A DNA stretch of 64,000 bases from positions 14,555,001-14,619,000 of the forward strand of contig NC_079888.1 of assembly GCF_029227915.1 (NCBI RefSeq). Reading direction: 5' to 3'. A model generated the notes under the pieces. That model did no database searches. It was not told where the DNA came from and was given only the letters and a program-made list of their open reading frames with translations. Positions within the stretch are counted from its first letter, which is position 1; each line of letters starts with the position of its first letter. A program made the translations under genes and the position numbers. The DNA comes from Hydractinia symbiolongicarpus (taxonomy: Eukaryota; Cnidaria; Hydrozoa; Anthoathecata; Hydractiniidae). Positions 1-10,900 of this stretch are shown here, one piece after another.

Positions 1-575
1 TATACTCAATATGTCTAAGCTATGTATCATATTAGTCTAGGAGTAGAGAACATATTGAGGTACAAATAGTTCAAGTTCAATACCTAAAAAATGGCATTAA
101 ATTTGTTACAAGATCAATATAGAGTGAATCATCTTAGCAGAATTATGTGCCAATATAAGAATTTAAACAATTGGTCATAATGACAAAAAAATCATGTATA
201 TATTGATAAATTTGAGATTAAAAGTCAACTTGGTTCAAATGAATTTGAGAATATGGATTTTTACTAACTCTAACAACATTAAAAAGTCAAGGTAGAGAAA
301 TGATTAGAGAAGTCAACTAGAAAAGCATTATTTTTTAGTAAAAAAGTCTTTTTTGGTTTCTTGTGCCTACCAGGTTCATCAACACAAAACTTTTTAACAA
401 AAAGTGACAGATCTATTACAAAAACAAAGCATTTGTGGGCTCTATAAATTAAAGTGATGAATGTATGTAACTCCCCCCTCTACAACTCAAAGATTACCTA
501 TTATACTCAATATATAGCTAATATCATATATGAATACCTGGTTGTTGTAGGTGCAAGATAATTATGTTTTTCCTA

Positions 576-643
576 GCCCTGTCCAGGATTTGAACCTGAA
601 TCTCTCATTTGCATGAGTGTCATAGCCATTAGACCAGCAGGGC
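576..643 (-). repeat. tRNA-like segment (SINE-type), copy 1
   Basis: The minus strand reads as a tRNA-like fold. The acceptor ends GCCCTG and CAGGGC pair, a short D stem GTC/GAC is present, and the T arm TCAGG-TTCAAAT-CCTGG pairs fully. The anticodon arm is CTCAT-GCAA-ATGAG, about 3 nt shorter than a functional arm, so this is not a working tRNA gene. Two sister copies lie at 2895 and 3400, within the related element. Confidence 0.6.
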
Positions 644-2260
644 ATAAATATATATATATACGAAACTTTACAGGTGAATATTATATACACTTAGGAATTT
701 ACAGCACACAGCCTAGTTAATTAACCTTTTGAGAAATGCTGGTCAAGTAACTGTGTTAAACGCTTGGTGGACCAATTAATATAAATTGTAAACTGCGCCT
801 TAGTACAAGTTTTCATGACATTAGAATAAAAAGCTCTTATTCCAAACTGAACAGAAACTTCAAAAGTATAGCAATAAATTAGGCTAGCTTGGTACCTAGC
901 TAGAGCTGGACTTAAACATGATATCCAGCATTGGTGTAAAGTTCAGGTCAAGTTACAGAAAAAGAAATTATATATCAAGACATTATTTGTATATATACAT
1001 ATAAGGAAATTAAATAAGAAATATATATATAATGAATGTATTTGAAGATTTTCAAAACATGTTGACGATTGCACGAGAACCGCTTTTCAGAATTTAAAAA
1101 GCCTCAGTAATATATTGAAATAATTTTCGTTTCTGTAACTTGAGCCGCATGATGTATGCTCACCGGCAGGGTTAAAAAAGTTTATTTCCAGATGTGTGTA
1201 CAATATATATAGCTAGCTACCATCGTCCACGAAAAGATGGCTCTCCCATTTCCCCTCAATGTTAAAAACTGCCCTTTAATGGCTAAGCAACGTAAACAAT
1301 TACATGTGACATACCTTTATATAAACATTGATCATGAGTGAGAACATAACACACTATCTGCAAAATATCTAGCTAGCTATGTTCTTTTGCTGACTTTGCT
1401 AAACTTTTTGGTTCTTGATCTTTGGTATAAAATTGCCAAAGACAACAAATTGTATGGACGATTGTAGCTAGAACCAGCTATGTGATGGGGCATTCCTACG
1501 CTACAGTGTAGAATTATCTCACTCACTGTTAGTATATGTAAAGCTAGCTAGCTATAGCTAGAAAATCTGTCTGAAAGAATATTTCTATTAGCAAGCTATT
1601 TTGCTGATTTAATGCCAGCTAAAATAGCTAATTTTATGCTAGATACATTGGTAGTTTTACCCCAACTAAGTAGTTAATTTTATGCTAGCCTTGTAGCTAG
1701 TTTTGTGCTAACCATAGGTACTGTTTGCTCTTTTTTATACTATCTAGCTAGCTATATGCTATCTAAGTTCTATTATTATTCTATCTAAATCTGTAGTTTT
1801 AAGCTAGCTAGCTTTAGGTGTGAGTGAGAATAAGAATGGGTTCATTACATGTAAAAAATAGTGATATACTAGCGAGCTAAACATACCCTTTCTTCGTTTT
1901 CATGAACAAGCCCTTCCTCCATCGGCTGCGATATAGCTAGCTTAGATTAACGGAAGTTTGAGTTTGAGGCGCTATGTTATCCGAGAAAAAGTCACATGAT
2001 ATTAGTTGAAGTGACCATATATTACATGGCTAAAGATAACTTAATCTCAACTGGAAATCCCCACTAGCCCATCTTTAAAAATAACAAAAGAACTCCATCG
2101 CCGTACCTTAGATTTTGTCTCGCTGAATCATAAATTTACGGGGAAAATCACCACAGTAAGCTACTGGGCAACCCAGTCAAAAAAGTTGACGAAAATTGAA
2201 AATTTTGATGTATACGTGCGGAAATCCTATACACTCTCCTCCGTCCCTTATATTTGGCTT

Positions 2261-2329
2261 ATTTAATGAGGAAATGGGCTCCGCTACGCTCCGGGCGCTG
2301 ACGCGCCCTCCGCTTCTCTCCGCAATAAA
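2261..2329. repeat. GC-rich terminus of copy A with hairpin
   Basis: A GC-rich block ends the element. It holds a perfect 6-bp hairpin, GGGCGC (2293-2298), loop TGAC, GCGCCC (2303-2308). The same block recurs at 4981-5050 with one or two changes, and sequence diverges sharply after ctctccgca in both copies. That marks an element end. A 3' hairpin recalls Helitrons, but no CTRR end follows it. Confidence 0.6.
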
Positions 2330-2396
2330 TTTGTTTGTTTTCTATTAGTTCGATTCTTTCGTTACTAGTATAGAAAGTGTTGCGGAGAGGTTGCCA

Positions 2397-2740
2397 AGGC
2401 AAAGGCATTAAGCACGGCAAAGGCACGGCAAAGGCAGCCAAGGAAAGAGGAAGAGGAATCAGCAAGGCAGGGGTAGGCGAGGCATGGGAGGCACAGGCAA
2501 GGGCATAGTAGGCAGGCACCAGAAATGGCATGGGAAGGGTAGGCAAAGGCATTACGCACAACAAGAAAAGGGCATGGCAATGCACGGCAAAGCAGGCAAG
2601 GAAACAGGAAGAGGAATCAGCAAGGCAGGGGTAGGCAAGGCATGGGACGCACAGGCAAGGTCATAGAAGGCAGGCAACAGAAAAGGCATAGGAAGGGTAG
2701 GCAATGGCAAGGGGACGGCAAGGCAGGGGCAGGCACGTTA
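2397..2740. repeat. GGCA-rich minisatellite
   Basis: The plus strand is a pyrimidine-poor array of short words such as aaggca, gggca and aggcag. A longer period of about 158 bp is visible because gaggaatcagcaaggcag recurs at 2453 and 2611. Long ORFs on both strands here follow from the low-complexity sequence and are not genes. Confidence 0.75.
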
Positions 2741-2894
2741 ATAGAAACTCTCTCCCCCTACAACTCAAAGATATACTCAATGTAAAGTATTACATTTATA
2801 TAAGGTCAATATACAGTGAATCATCTTAGCAGAATTATGTGCCAGTATAATACAACCTGGTTGTTGTAGGTGCAAGATAATTATGTTTTTCCTA

Positions 2895-2962
2895 GCCCTG
2901 TCCAGGATTTGAACCTGGATCTCTCATTTGCATGAGTGTCATAGCCATTAGATCAACATGGC
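2895..2962 (-). repeat. tRNA-like segment, copy 2
   Basis: Nearly identical to copy 1, including about 45 bp of right-hand flank (ggttgttgtaggtgcaagat). The acceptor stem is damaged (catggc in place of cagggc). It is not a functional tRNA. Confidence 0.55.
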
Positions 2963-3399
2963 ATGAATATACATATATAAAAAAACTTTACATGTGCATC
3001 TTATATATGCTCACATAGTCTTTTTAGAGAAAAAACAGAGAAAAACACAATGAACTAAGAAATATAAAAGGAATACAGATATAGTTGATAGTTTTGTTCT
3101 CAACTTTTTCGACTTGCGAAGGTTCTAACTCGACCTGCGAGACAAGGGTATCCAAGTTTTTATGGGATGAAATAATTAGTGTATTATCTGCATATGGGTG
3201 GTGGTGGTTTGAATTGATGACAGATTTAAAGTCATCAATATACAAAAGAAAAAGCAGGGGCCCAACACAGATCCCTGCGGCAAAGGTAAAAAGTCAGGGT
3301 AAAAATCAGAATATATATATACATCATAGTATACGGAATATAATATCCTTAATACTGCAATATATAGCTATATGTGCAACATAATTAATGTTTTTCCAA

Positions 3400-3467
3400 G
3401 CCCTGTCCAGGATTCGAACTTAGATCTCTCATTTATAAAAGTGTCATAGCCATTAGACCAACAGGGC
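3400..3467 (-). repeat. tRNA-like segment, copy 3
   Basis: Third member of the family. The acceptor ends GCCCTGT and ACAGGGC pair perfectly over 7 bp, and the D-arm text (ggtctaatggctatgac) is kept. The anticodon region differs (actttTATAAAtgaga) and still lacks a normal 7-nt loop. It is probably a SINE component rather than a tRNA gene. Confidence 0.55.
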
Positions 3468-4496
3468 ATGAATGCATATATACTTTTATAGTTGCACATT
3501 ATAGCCACACATGTACAGAAAGTCTGATATATAAGAACATCAAAATTTAGTTTTCTTTATACAAGTGTCTCAGAACTGCAATATTAACCACAACAGCAAA
3601 AAACAAATCAAAATATAAAAATATATAACCAAAATGAGTCAAAACTTTGTACTCTCTGCACACCATATGTTACTTATGTTAACTTTTGAAGTTGTAGCTT
3701 CACGTCTGTCGTAGACGACCGACGTCAGTCACTTCTTCCTCTTCTTCTACTTCATCTCTAGAGAGAGGATGCGGGTTAGATCGAACTACAGTGACTATAC
3801 TGTTTTCTGAGGCTTTATATATGGAGAATTTTTACTCACAAATTTTTATATGTCATGGGGCTTCTTTATTAGCAAAAACACAGTCTATTCTGGACACAAT
3901 ATTCTATATGGGTCAGTGACACATTTCATTTAGAACAAAACAAATCAGAAGATGCTACAAAACGTTACGAAGGATTTTTCTAATGCGAATTGGATGGCAA
4001 ATTTGCAGGCGAAATGTATCTGAGCATGTACATTTTTATTTGTGTTATTTTGCTTCGAAAAGTTTGCTTAACTGAAAAGTAGAAACAAGGTTCTTTTTTC
4101 AAATTGCATCCAGCACCGTGATGCCCCAGCGGTAGCTAAATATTTACTCCTCTGGGTGTTTGGTGATGCCTCTTAATTTCTAGCTAGCTCCACAATCATA
4201 TGACTCTCCTCCCCCTGCCCTCTCCCCAACACTTCTCTGTCATCCAATCTTGAAAAAAATTACCTTTGGTGTCGGTAACATGTGACCATGTCAATGTCTA
4301 TATAAACATTGACAGGAAGTATTATATGTGGAAAAATTAGCGATCTTCTTTTGTTGATTTTGCTAAGTTTTTTTAGTCATTCTTTATATACATTTAAAAA
4401 ATTTGTCAAGAGCCAACACATTTTGTGGAGCTGGATAAAACTACAAAGTAGTTATGTGATGGACATCACTCACTGTGTGCAGTAGCAGCTAGCTAG

Positions 4497-4536
4497 CTCA
4501 AAAATCCGTCCTAAAGTCTTAGGACGGATTTTTGAG
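4497..4536. repeat. Perfect 18-bp hairpin
   Basis: Left arm 4497-4514 (ctcaaaaatccgtcctaa), loop agtc, right arm 4519-4536, with no mismatch. It sits inside copy B of the dispersed element next to a GCTAGCTAGC cluster. The corresponding part of copy A near 1561 has aaaatctgtct but no second arm, so the hairpin arose in this copy. Confidence 0.8.
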
Positions 4537-5054
4537 AATTCTCTTATGATCTTCTAATCATCTAGCATAAGAGAAAACTTAATAAGCATTTTTATGCTAG
4601 TTAAATTGGTAGTTTTATGCTAGCTTAGCTGCTACTGTTGTGCTAGATAGCTTTAGGTGTATGTAAGGGGTTTTCACAACCTTTAAAAAACAGTGATCAT
4701 AACCTCAACTTCTTTCTTGAAAAATCTCATCATTTCGCTTCTAGCTGGCTGACTACGTTTAGCACCATCTTTAAAACACAACAAAAACTCCATCGCCGTG
4801 CCAAAAACACGTTGTCTCGCTCAATCAGATATTTACGAAAATTTACCAACAAATGACCAGATAAAATTACTGGGCAACACTGATAAAATGGCAGAATTTT
4901 TTATAAATTTGATGTATAGGGACGAAATCGTATAGAAATCCTATATACTCTCCACCGTACTTCCTTTTTCTTTTATATTTGGCTTATTTAATGAGGAAAT
5001 GAGCTCCGCTACGCTCCGGGCGCTGACGCGCCCTCCGCTTCTCTCCGCAAAAAC

Positions 5055-5190
5055 TTTTTACTTGCTCTGTCAGTTTTTCAATTTTTTCAGTTACAATTTT
5101 TGCGTTGCCTGCAATTATATTTAACAATGGCTGTTCTTGAATCTCAAACTTTTCTTTCATGAGTTCGGTTATCTCTTCAATTGATGCCAT
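5055..5190 (-). pseudogene. LINE-type ORF N-terminal fragment
   Basis: From an ATG at 5190 the minus strand encodes about 46 residues beginning MASIEEITELMKEKFEIQ. This is an amphipathic, Glu/Lys-rich, probably coiled-coil stretch of the kind found at the start of ORFs in cnidarian non-LTR elements. The frame then runs into the GC-rich end of repeat copy B, giving a meaningless tail. I read it as the 5' scrap of a retroelement cut by the repeat; family assignment is from memory of similar proteins. Confidence 0.35.
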
Positions 5191-5249
5191 TGTGATTAAA
5201 AAATTTAAATTAAATTAAACTAACGATTACAACAAAAATATTTTTAACT

Positions 5250-7170
5250 AGTCGATAAGGCTCGTGGAAAAATTCACTTAGGCAGGATAACAGAGAAAAA
5301 CAATCATCATTTAAATTTTGCAGACATCAGCAGAGACCTGTGAAAACCCAAAAAAAATTTTTCAGAAATATGTATACCTGTTGCCTTCACCGTATAGATC
5401 TTGAAATGCTGATCAAGAAAATGTATATGATCATGTATCTTTGACAAACGGTTGCAGAGATATCAAGGTTTAAAGGTTTTTTGATGACGTCATCAAACCG
5501 TCCATTCCGAAACGGATTCGGGGACCCAGGTTTGAAAAACTTACCCAAATTGGTCCCAGGTTGTCCCTAGTTACCCACGCGGTGAAAAAACATTGACGTC
5601 ACCACCTCGTTTCCAAGTTATTTGGCCTCAAAGTTTTAAGTGCATTGTAATGGCTTCACTAATCTTAATTAACTTTCCTTTGACGTCAATACTATTTTAT
5701 CGGTATAGTTTGGTAAATTACAGAACAATTTTATAGGCGATGTTTTATAGAATTTGTTAAAGAAAATTTTGAAGAATGTAATCCACTTTGCAAAAGTGAC
5801 AGACAGACACACGGAATTAGCGTATTATTATAGAAACTAGTCGATAAGGCCCGTGGAGTAATCCACTTAGGCAGAGGGACAATGGAAAATAGGTTTTTTT
5901 AGATTTTTTGCTGACGTCAGCAGTGCAGGTACAAAAAAAATTGGCGAAGTTTAGTTTATTCGTTGCCTGTAATGTGTAGAGGTTAAAACGCTGATCAAAA
6001 TAATGTATAGGACCATATGTTTTCGACAAACGCCTAAGGAGATATAAGGATTTAAAAATTTTGCTGACGTCAGCAATGAACCGTCAAAACCCAAATTTTT
6101 TTTTAAGAAATTCGTATACCTGTTGCCTTCATCGTATAGATCTTGAAGCACTGATTAAGAAAATTTATAGGATCATGTACTTTTGGTAAACGGTTACAGA
6201 GATATTAGGGTTTGAAGATTTTTGATGACGTAATTAACCCGTTCATCAGCAAAAAGTCTAAAATAACCAATTTTTACATTGTCCTCCTGCAAAAGTGGAT
6301 TTTTCCACGAGATTTATCGACTAAGGACAAACCAAAAAAAGAACCAGGAAAATGTTTAAAATTTTCAGGGTTAATGTGGGAATTTATATATATAATGTGG
6401 GAATTTATATATATAATGTGGGAAAATCCACTAAGGCAGAAGAACAATGGAAAAATAGGTTGCTTTAGATTTTTTGCTGACATCAGCAGTGCATATACAG
6501 AAGGAAAATTGGTGAAATTTAGTCATTCGTTGTCTGTAATGTGTAGAGTTGAAACGCTGGTCAAAATAATGCATAGTATCGTATGTTTTTGACAAACGCC
6601 TAAGAAGATATAAGGGCTTAAAAACTTTGCTGACGTCAGCGAAGTCCCTACCAAAAGTTCCAAAAAAACTTTCTTTACAAATTCGTACACCCGTTGCATT
6701 CATCGTATAGATCTTGAAATGCTGATCAAGAAAATGTATAGAAACATGAACTTTTGACAAACAGTTGCAGAGATATTGGGGTTTGAAGGTTTTGTGATGA
6801 CGTCATCAACCCGTCCATTCCGAAATGGATTCAGGGACCAAGGTTTGGGAAACTTACCCAAATTGGTCCCAGGTGGTCCCTAGTTACCCACGCGGTGAAA
6901 AATCATTGACGTCACCACCTCGTTTCCAAGTTATTTGGCCTCAAAGTTTTAAGTGCACTGTAACGGCTTCATAATTTAATATAAGATATTGACGTTAAAG
7001 TAGTGTTATTGACGTCGCGCCGTAACGTCAGAAAATATAACATATTAGACATGCATTTTTCGGTTACTTCAAAGAAAATTTCGGTAAGATCAAAGGAAAA
7101 TAATCATATCCTCTTCGCCTGTCACAGAGACACGGAACTGGCGTATTATTATATAGATTTTACTAGAAAA
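5250..7170. repeat. Nested copies of a TGACGTCA-rich repeat family
   Basis: Several partial copies follow one another. The opening word actagtcgataaggc occurs at 5251 and 5836, and a variant (aatccactaaggcag) at about 6426. A block from gacgtcatcaaaccgtccattcc to ggcctcaaagttttaagtgca appears at 5485-5645 and again at 6797-6957 with few changes. A terminal word near acacggaa(t/c)t(a/g)gcgtattattat occurs at 5810 and 7130. ORFs here are shadows of the repeat. A more diverged member lies at 55290-55800. Confidence 0.7.
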
Positions 7171-7305
7171 ATTCTTCAGCTCAAAAAACACGTCTGCTCT
7201 CAATCAGTGCAATAAATTGCAAGAAATTTTGCCACTGTTGATGCAAAACAATGAATAAAATTGAAAACGTTTTTTCATTTCCCCATTTTGTGTATCGATA
7301 CACAA

Positions 7306-7506
7306 AAGGTCGAATTAACGAGCATAATGTAGCCTTGGGACTAAAAAATTGTTCGAATTAGCAAAATGTTCGAATTAGCAGAGTTCGAATTAAGCAGCTC
7401 AAAATATAAGACTTTATTACACCAAACTCAAGAGAGTTAGCAATTTGTTCGAAATAACGGAAAGTTCGAATTAAGCGGCATTCATATTAACGGACGTCTA
7501 CTGTAA
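7306..7506. mobile_element. Possible pogo/Tigger-like MITE remnant
   Basis: The segment is built from repeated gttcgaatta words and ends with attaacggacgtctactgta. Read on the minus strand this is TACAGTAGACGTCCGTTAAT, resembling the CAGTAGA-type termini followed by TTCGAA-rich subterminal repeats known from Tigger elements. The left part (ggtcgaattaacgagc) could be the other terminus. No transposase is present. Confidence 0.4.
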
Positions 7507-7998
7507 CTGTTACATCTTAAGTTTAATAAATTATTTATGTGTAGCCTTGGAGGGATGTTAGTTTTATTACTATAACTTTTGACTTTTTATGTAATTACTT
7601 ATTAATTTATGGTAAGACTGAAAATGTCACTGTTTAAAAGGTACTTAAAAAGATAATAGATTATGGAACTGCGGTTCTTTTCCTTTTTCTTAAGCATTCA
7701 GCCTTAGTAGTTTTGTGTGTTTGTAATACTCCTTATTAAACAACAACTTCGTAAACATATAAGAACCAATTACACAATATATTTCAATTTTCCAAGATAA
7801 GAAAGTGCTTCGAATCTAGCATTATGAATTCTATTATAGTAATTAGTTTAATCACCGGATTCTATTGTAATCAGCAACACGAGTTTGGTGAAAAATTTTT
7901 GTCTTTAAGAATATCGTTTGTTCATTTTCTTCTTTTGCGCAAGTTATTATTTTTGTTAAATTCCCATAAACTATTTTAAGCTATTCTCACAATTAATT

Positions 7999-10900
7999 AT
8001 GGCTGAAACGTACGATTACGAAGTTGTTGAAGAAGTGAAAGAAGATTTCTATTGTGTTATTTGTCTTAACCTGATGAAAGAAGCGATGCAGTTGAAATGT
8101 GGTCATGGAATGTGTAAAAGCTGCTTGGACGATTTAAGAAATAACAGCAGAAAAAGGTATGCGAGAAAAAATAGTTTCACTGCTGTATTATACAACTTAA
8201 AAAACACAATCTTTATAAAGCAAATATATTAAATATATCCTTAATTTAAAGAAAGTATTTTGTTATTGTTTTTAGAGGCGTTGCATTCATCTGTCCTAGT
8301 TGTCGTGATGAAATTGACAGCAAAGAGGTATCAAAGATATTTCAATATTGTTAGCTAATACGACTAACTATTTTGTACTTTTTAACCTGCAAAAGAATTT
8401 CTCCCATAAGCACTATTTGTACTGGGGGTGAGGCAGTGCTGATTCACACCCCTGTTCAACCTTTTCTATAACTTTTTATTTATTTAGCTTAAATGGCAAA
8501 TGATTTTTTGACTAAATGAAATTTTCAGTTTTAGGGAACTTCTTGGTATATATATGTTACAGTATTTTTTGCTTGCTTGTCACATTATTTTAATCTCAAA
8601 TTTAAGTTATTTATTACCTATTTCAGCAAATTTGATAAGTCTTTAGTAAATATGCTGACGAAGGGGGAAGGGGAAGGGGAGGGACGCAGTAATAGGGTTT
8701 AAAGAAAACTTTCTTTCACACACTTTTGTAAAACAATCACATTAAAGCTATTACTGCTAAGCTATTTATGGGTGCCTCAATTCTGGGTGAGGGCTGATTT
8801 GCCCTTTTCTCACTCTGGAATTTCGAAAGTTGTTGTGCAGTAATGACATGACCAAAATAATTGCATATGGCAGCATTTTTGCTAAAGAGTTCATCCAATT
8901 TGAGGAAACAGTTAAAATTCAACTTAAGTTGGAGATTCTTAAGTATTTGAATAATTTATTGGGATTTAGTTAAGTTAATGTGACAAACAAAAAGCAATAC
9001 ATATTATAAAGCCCCCTATCAACATTATCAAAAACATTATAAATTTCACTTAATTCGTAAAAAATAAAGCTAAATAAAAATTGAAAAGTGAAAGAGTGTT
9101 AAAAATTTTTTTCATTTAATCGTTTATTAGTTAAAAACAGCTTTTGTATTCAACCAATCAAAAGGCAGGAATTATATCAAATAATTTCTTTGCTGTGATG
9201 GAAATGTTAACAGGACAAGCAAGGGGACTTTATGGCGTTTTTTAATAATTCTGAAAATTGTGCTGTGATGTATAGGCTTAATTTCTGCGTTTAGATACAT
9301 CCGGTGATAATGATAAATAGAATAATTTCATCTGTTAAAGTCAAATGCGAAAATTCAAAAAAAGGATGCACATGGATTGGAGAGCTTGGTAACCTAAAGG
9401 TAGGGATTAATGACGATTAGATATTATACTCTAGCTAGGTACAGAAGTATCGCTTTTAATCCTGATTTTTTGTCGTTTTTTATTTGTTTGTTTGTTTCGT
9501 TTTAGTTTGTTTGCTCGTTTGTTTAGTTTTAATTAATATCTGTGATTTAGTTATCTTTATAGTTTAAACAAGTCTGGTGTGGTGTTTACATAATTTTTGT
9601 TAATACTATAGTTTCCTTTATTTGCCGACAGAACTTAACATAAGGATAGTGCTCTGTATCATTCCCATTTTTATTGACGCTGACATTGTGTGACCAATAT
9701 AATTATTTAAGTTGATAGAAAAGATTTATTTTAAGTCATGATTAATTAATTTAGACATTTATATAGCTTCTGTTTATTTAGGACCATCTAAATATGGAAT
9801 GCAGCTTTTACCCCATTTCTTGCTCGTTTAAACACTGTGAAAAAAAGATTGAACGATACGCACTTGCAGATCATCAGAATATTTGCCCATACAAAACTGA
9901 AACATGTTGTTATTGCAAATTCGTATGCTTAAGTTCGGAGTTACCGGTATTTTTTAAGTTTTTAATTTTGTTTTAAACAGAATTTTGAGGTTTTCTTTTT
10001 TTGCCTTCAGTTGATTCCTATTATTTGGCAGAAATAGTTTTAGAAAAATTCGGAAAAAAAACATTGCAGTTAATTAACCATTTATCCTGAAATTAATATT
10101 TAATTAGGTCTACTTTTAAGGGATGTTTCGGATGTATCATACTCAGAAGGGGACATTTTGACTGATTAATCTGACATTGATGTAATTTAGGAACATTACC
10201 ATACATGTGAGAGATACCCTGTAAAATGCCCGAATGAATGTTCAGATGAATTGATGGAGCAACAAGTGGTAAGCGCTTATTTCTGTTTCAACTCGTTATG
10301 GCTTAGACGTCCTATAAGATTTCTTTTGCTTCTGATATGCCAGAGATTTTATCTGTTGACTTTGACCTTTTTTGTACTTTCTTGATATAACCAAACCACG
10401 CTACTAAACTCTTTCTAAAAGCTTCTTTAACAGATTTTTAGGCGAGATAATGTATTTTGAGAATGCGCTAGTTGCAGTTGCTACAACGAAGGCAATCCAG
10501 GCCACGTCTTGTTGGGTGTTTTGGGTTTATCTCAAATTAGTGCATCGTTTAAGATTTGATCTAACCAAACAACCTATCAAATCTGCTGTAAACCTTGACA
10601 AGTTCAACGTGTGCAAGTCTTGTGAGGAAGATGTATCTAAGATCAATTAAAAGTGTGCCCTCTTTTCTAATATACCATACCATATTTTCTATTATTGCTG
10701 TTCAGGTTAAGTATCACCGCCGTATGTGTAGCAAAGAAATAGTGAAATGTGAATTTTCTTCATTTGGATGCGATTTTATGGTAAGGTTATAATTTTCTTT
10801 TGATCGTAGCGTGATATAAAATCCTATGATATAAACACTGTTATTTTCATTGAGCAACTTAAACAAATGGGGAAATAGTCAATAAAAGATGTTTAATAAC

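Larger units (their letters stand above)
1..2329. repeat. Dispersed repeat element, copy A (about 2.3 kb)
   Basis: This stretch shares a long series of collinear blocks with 2771-5050. These include the block around 120-160 (gtgaatcatcttagcagaat), a tRNA-like segment, many GCTAGCTA clusters, a block near 2065-2110 with aactccatcgccgt, and a GC-rich terminus at 2261-2329. It has no ORF of substance. It is best read as one old copy of a non-autonomous mobile element. Its left end may lie outside the window, and its class is unknown. Confidence 0.6.
2771..5050. repeat. Dispersed repeat element, copy B
   Basis: Diverged direct repeat of 1-2329, lying about 440 bp downstream of copy A. Shared landmarks occur in the same order: the gtgaatcatcttagcagaat block at 2816, tRNA-like segments, GCTAGCTA clusters, the aactccatcgccgt block near 4787, and the GC-rich hairpin terminus (5018-5033). 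Copy B has two tRNA-like segments where copy A has one, which suggests an internal duplication or nested insertion. Confidence 0.6.

Noticed and set aside
576-643. Functional tRNA gene
   Set aside because: The anticodon arm is about 3 nt short and the segment recurs within a larger repeat. The same holds for the copies at 2895 and 3400.
2293-2308. Helitron 3' hairpin
   Set aside because: A hairpin is present but no CTRR terminus or AT insertion site follows, so the class was left open.
2259-2666. Cys/Leu/Pro-rich and Gly/Lys-rich ORFs
   Set aside because: Low-complexity readings of the GGCA minisatellite. Their shared tail comes from the repeat terminus.
7003-7215. 70-residue plus-strand ORF upstream of the TRAF gene
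   Set aside because: Lies in the TGACGTCA-rich repeat family; similar sequence occurs at 55.3 kb with stops.
10450-10792. Overlapping 66- and 65-residue ORFs in the TRAF region
   Set aside because: They read through introns 5 and 6; the spliced frame is well supported by zinc-finger spacing.
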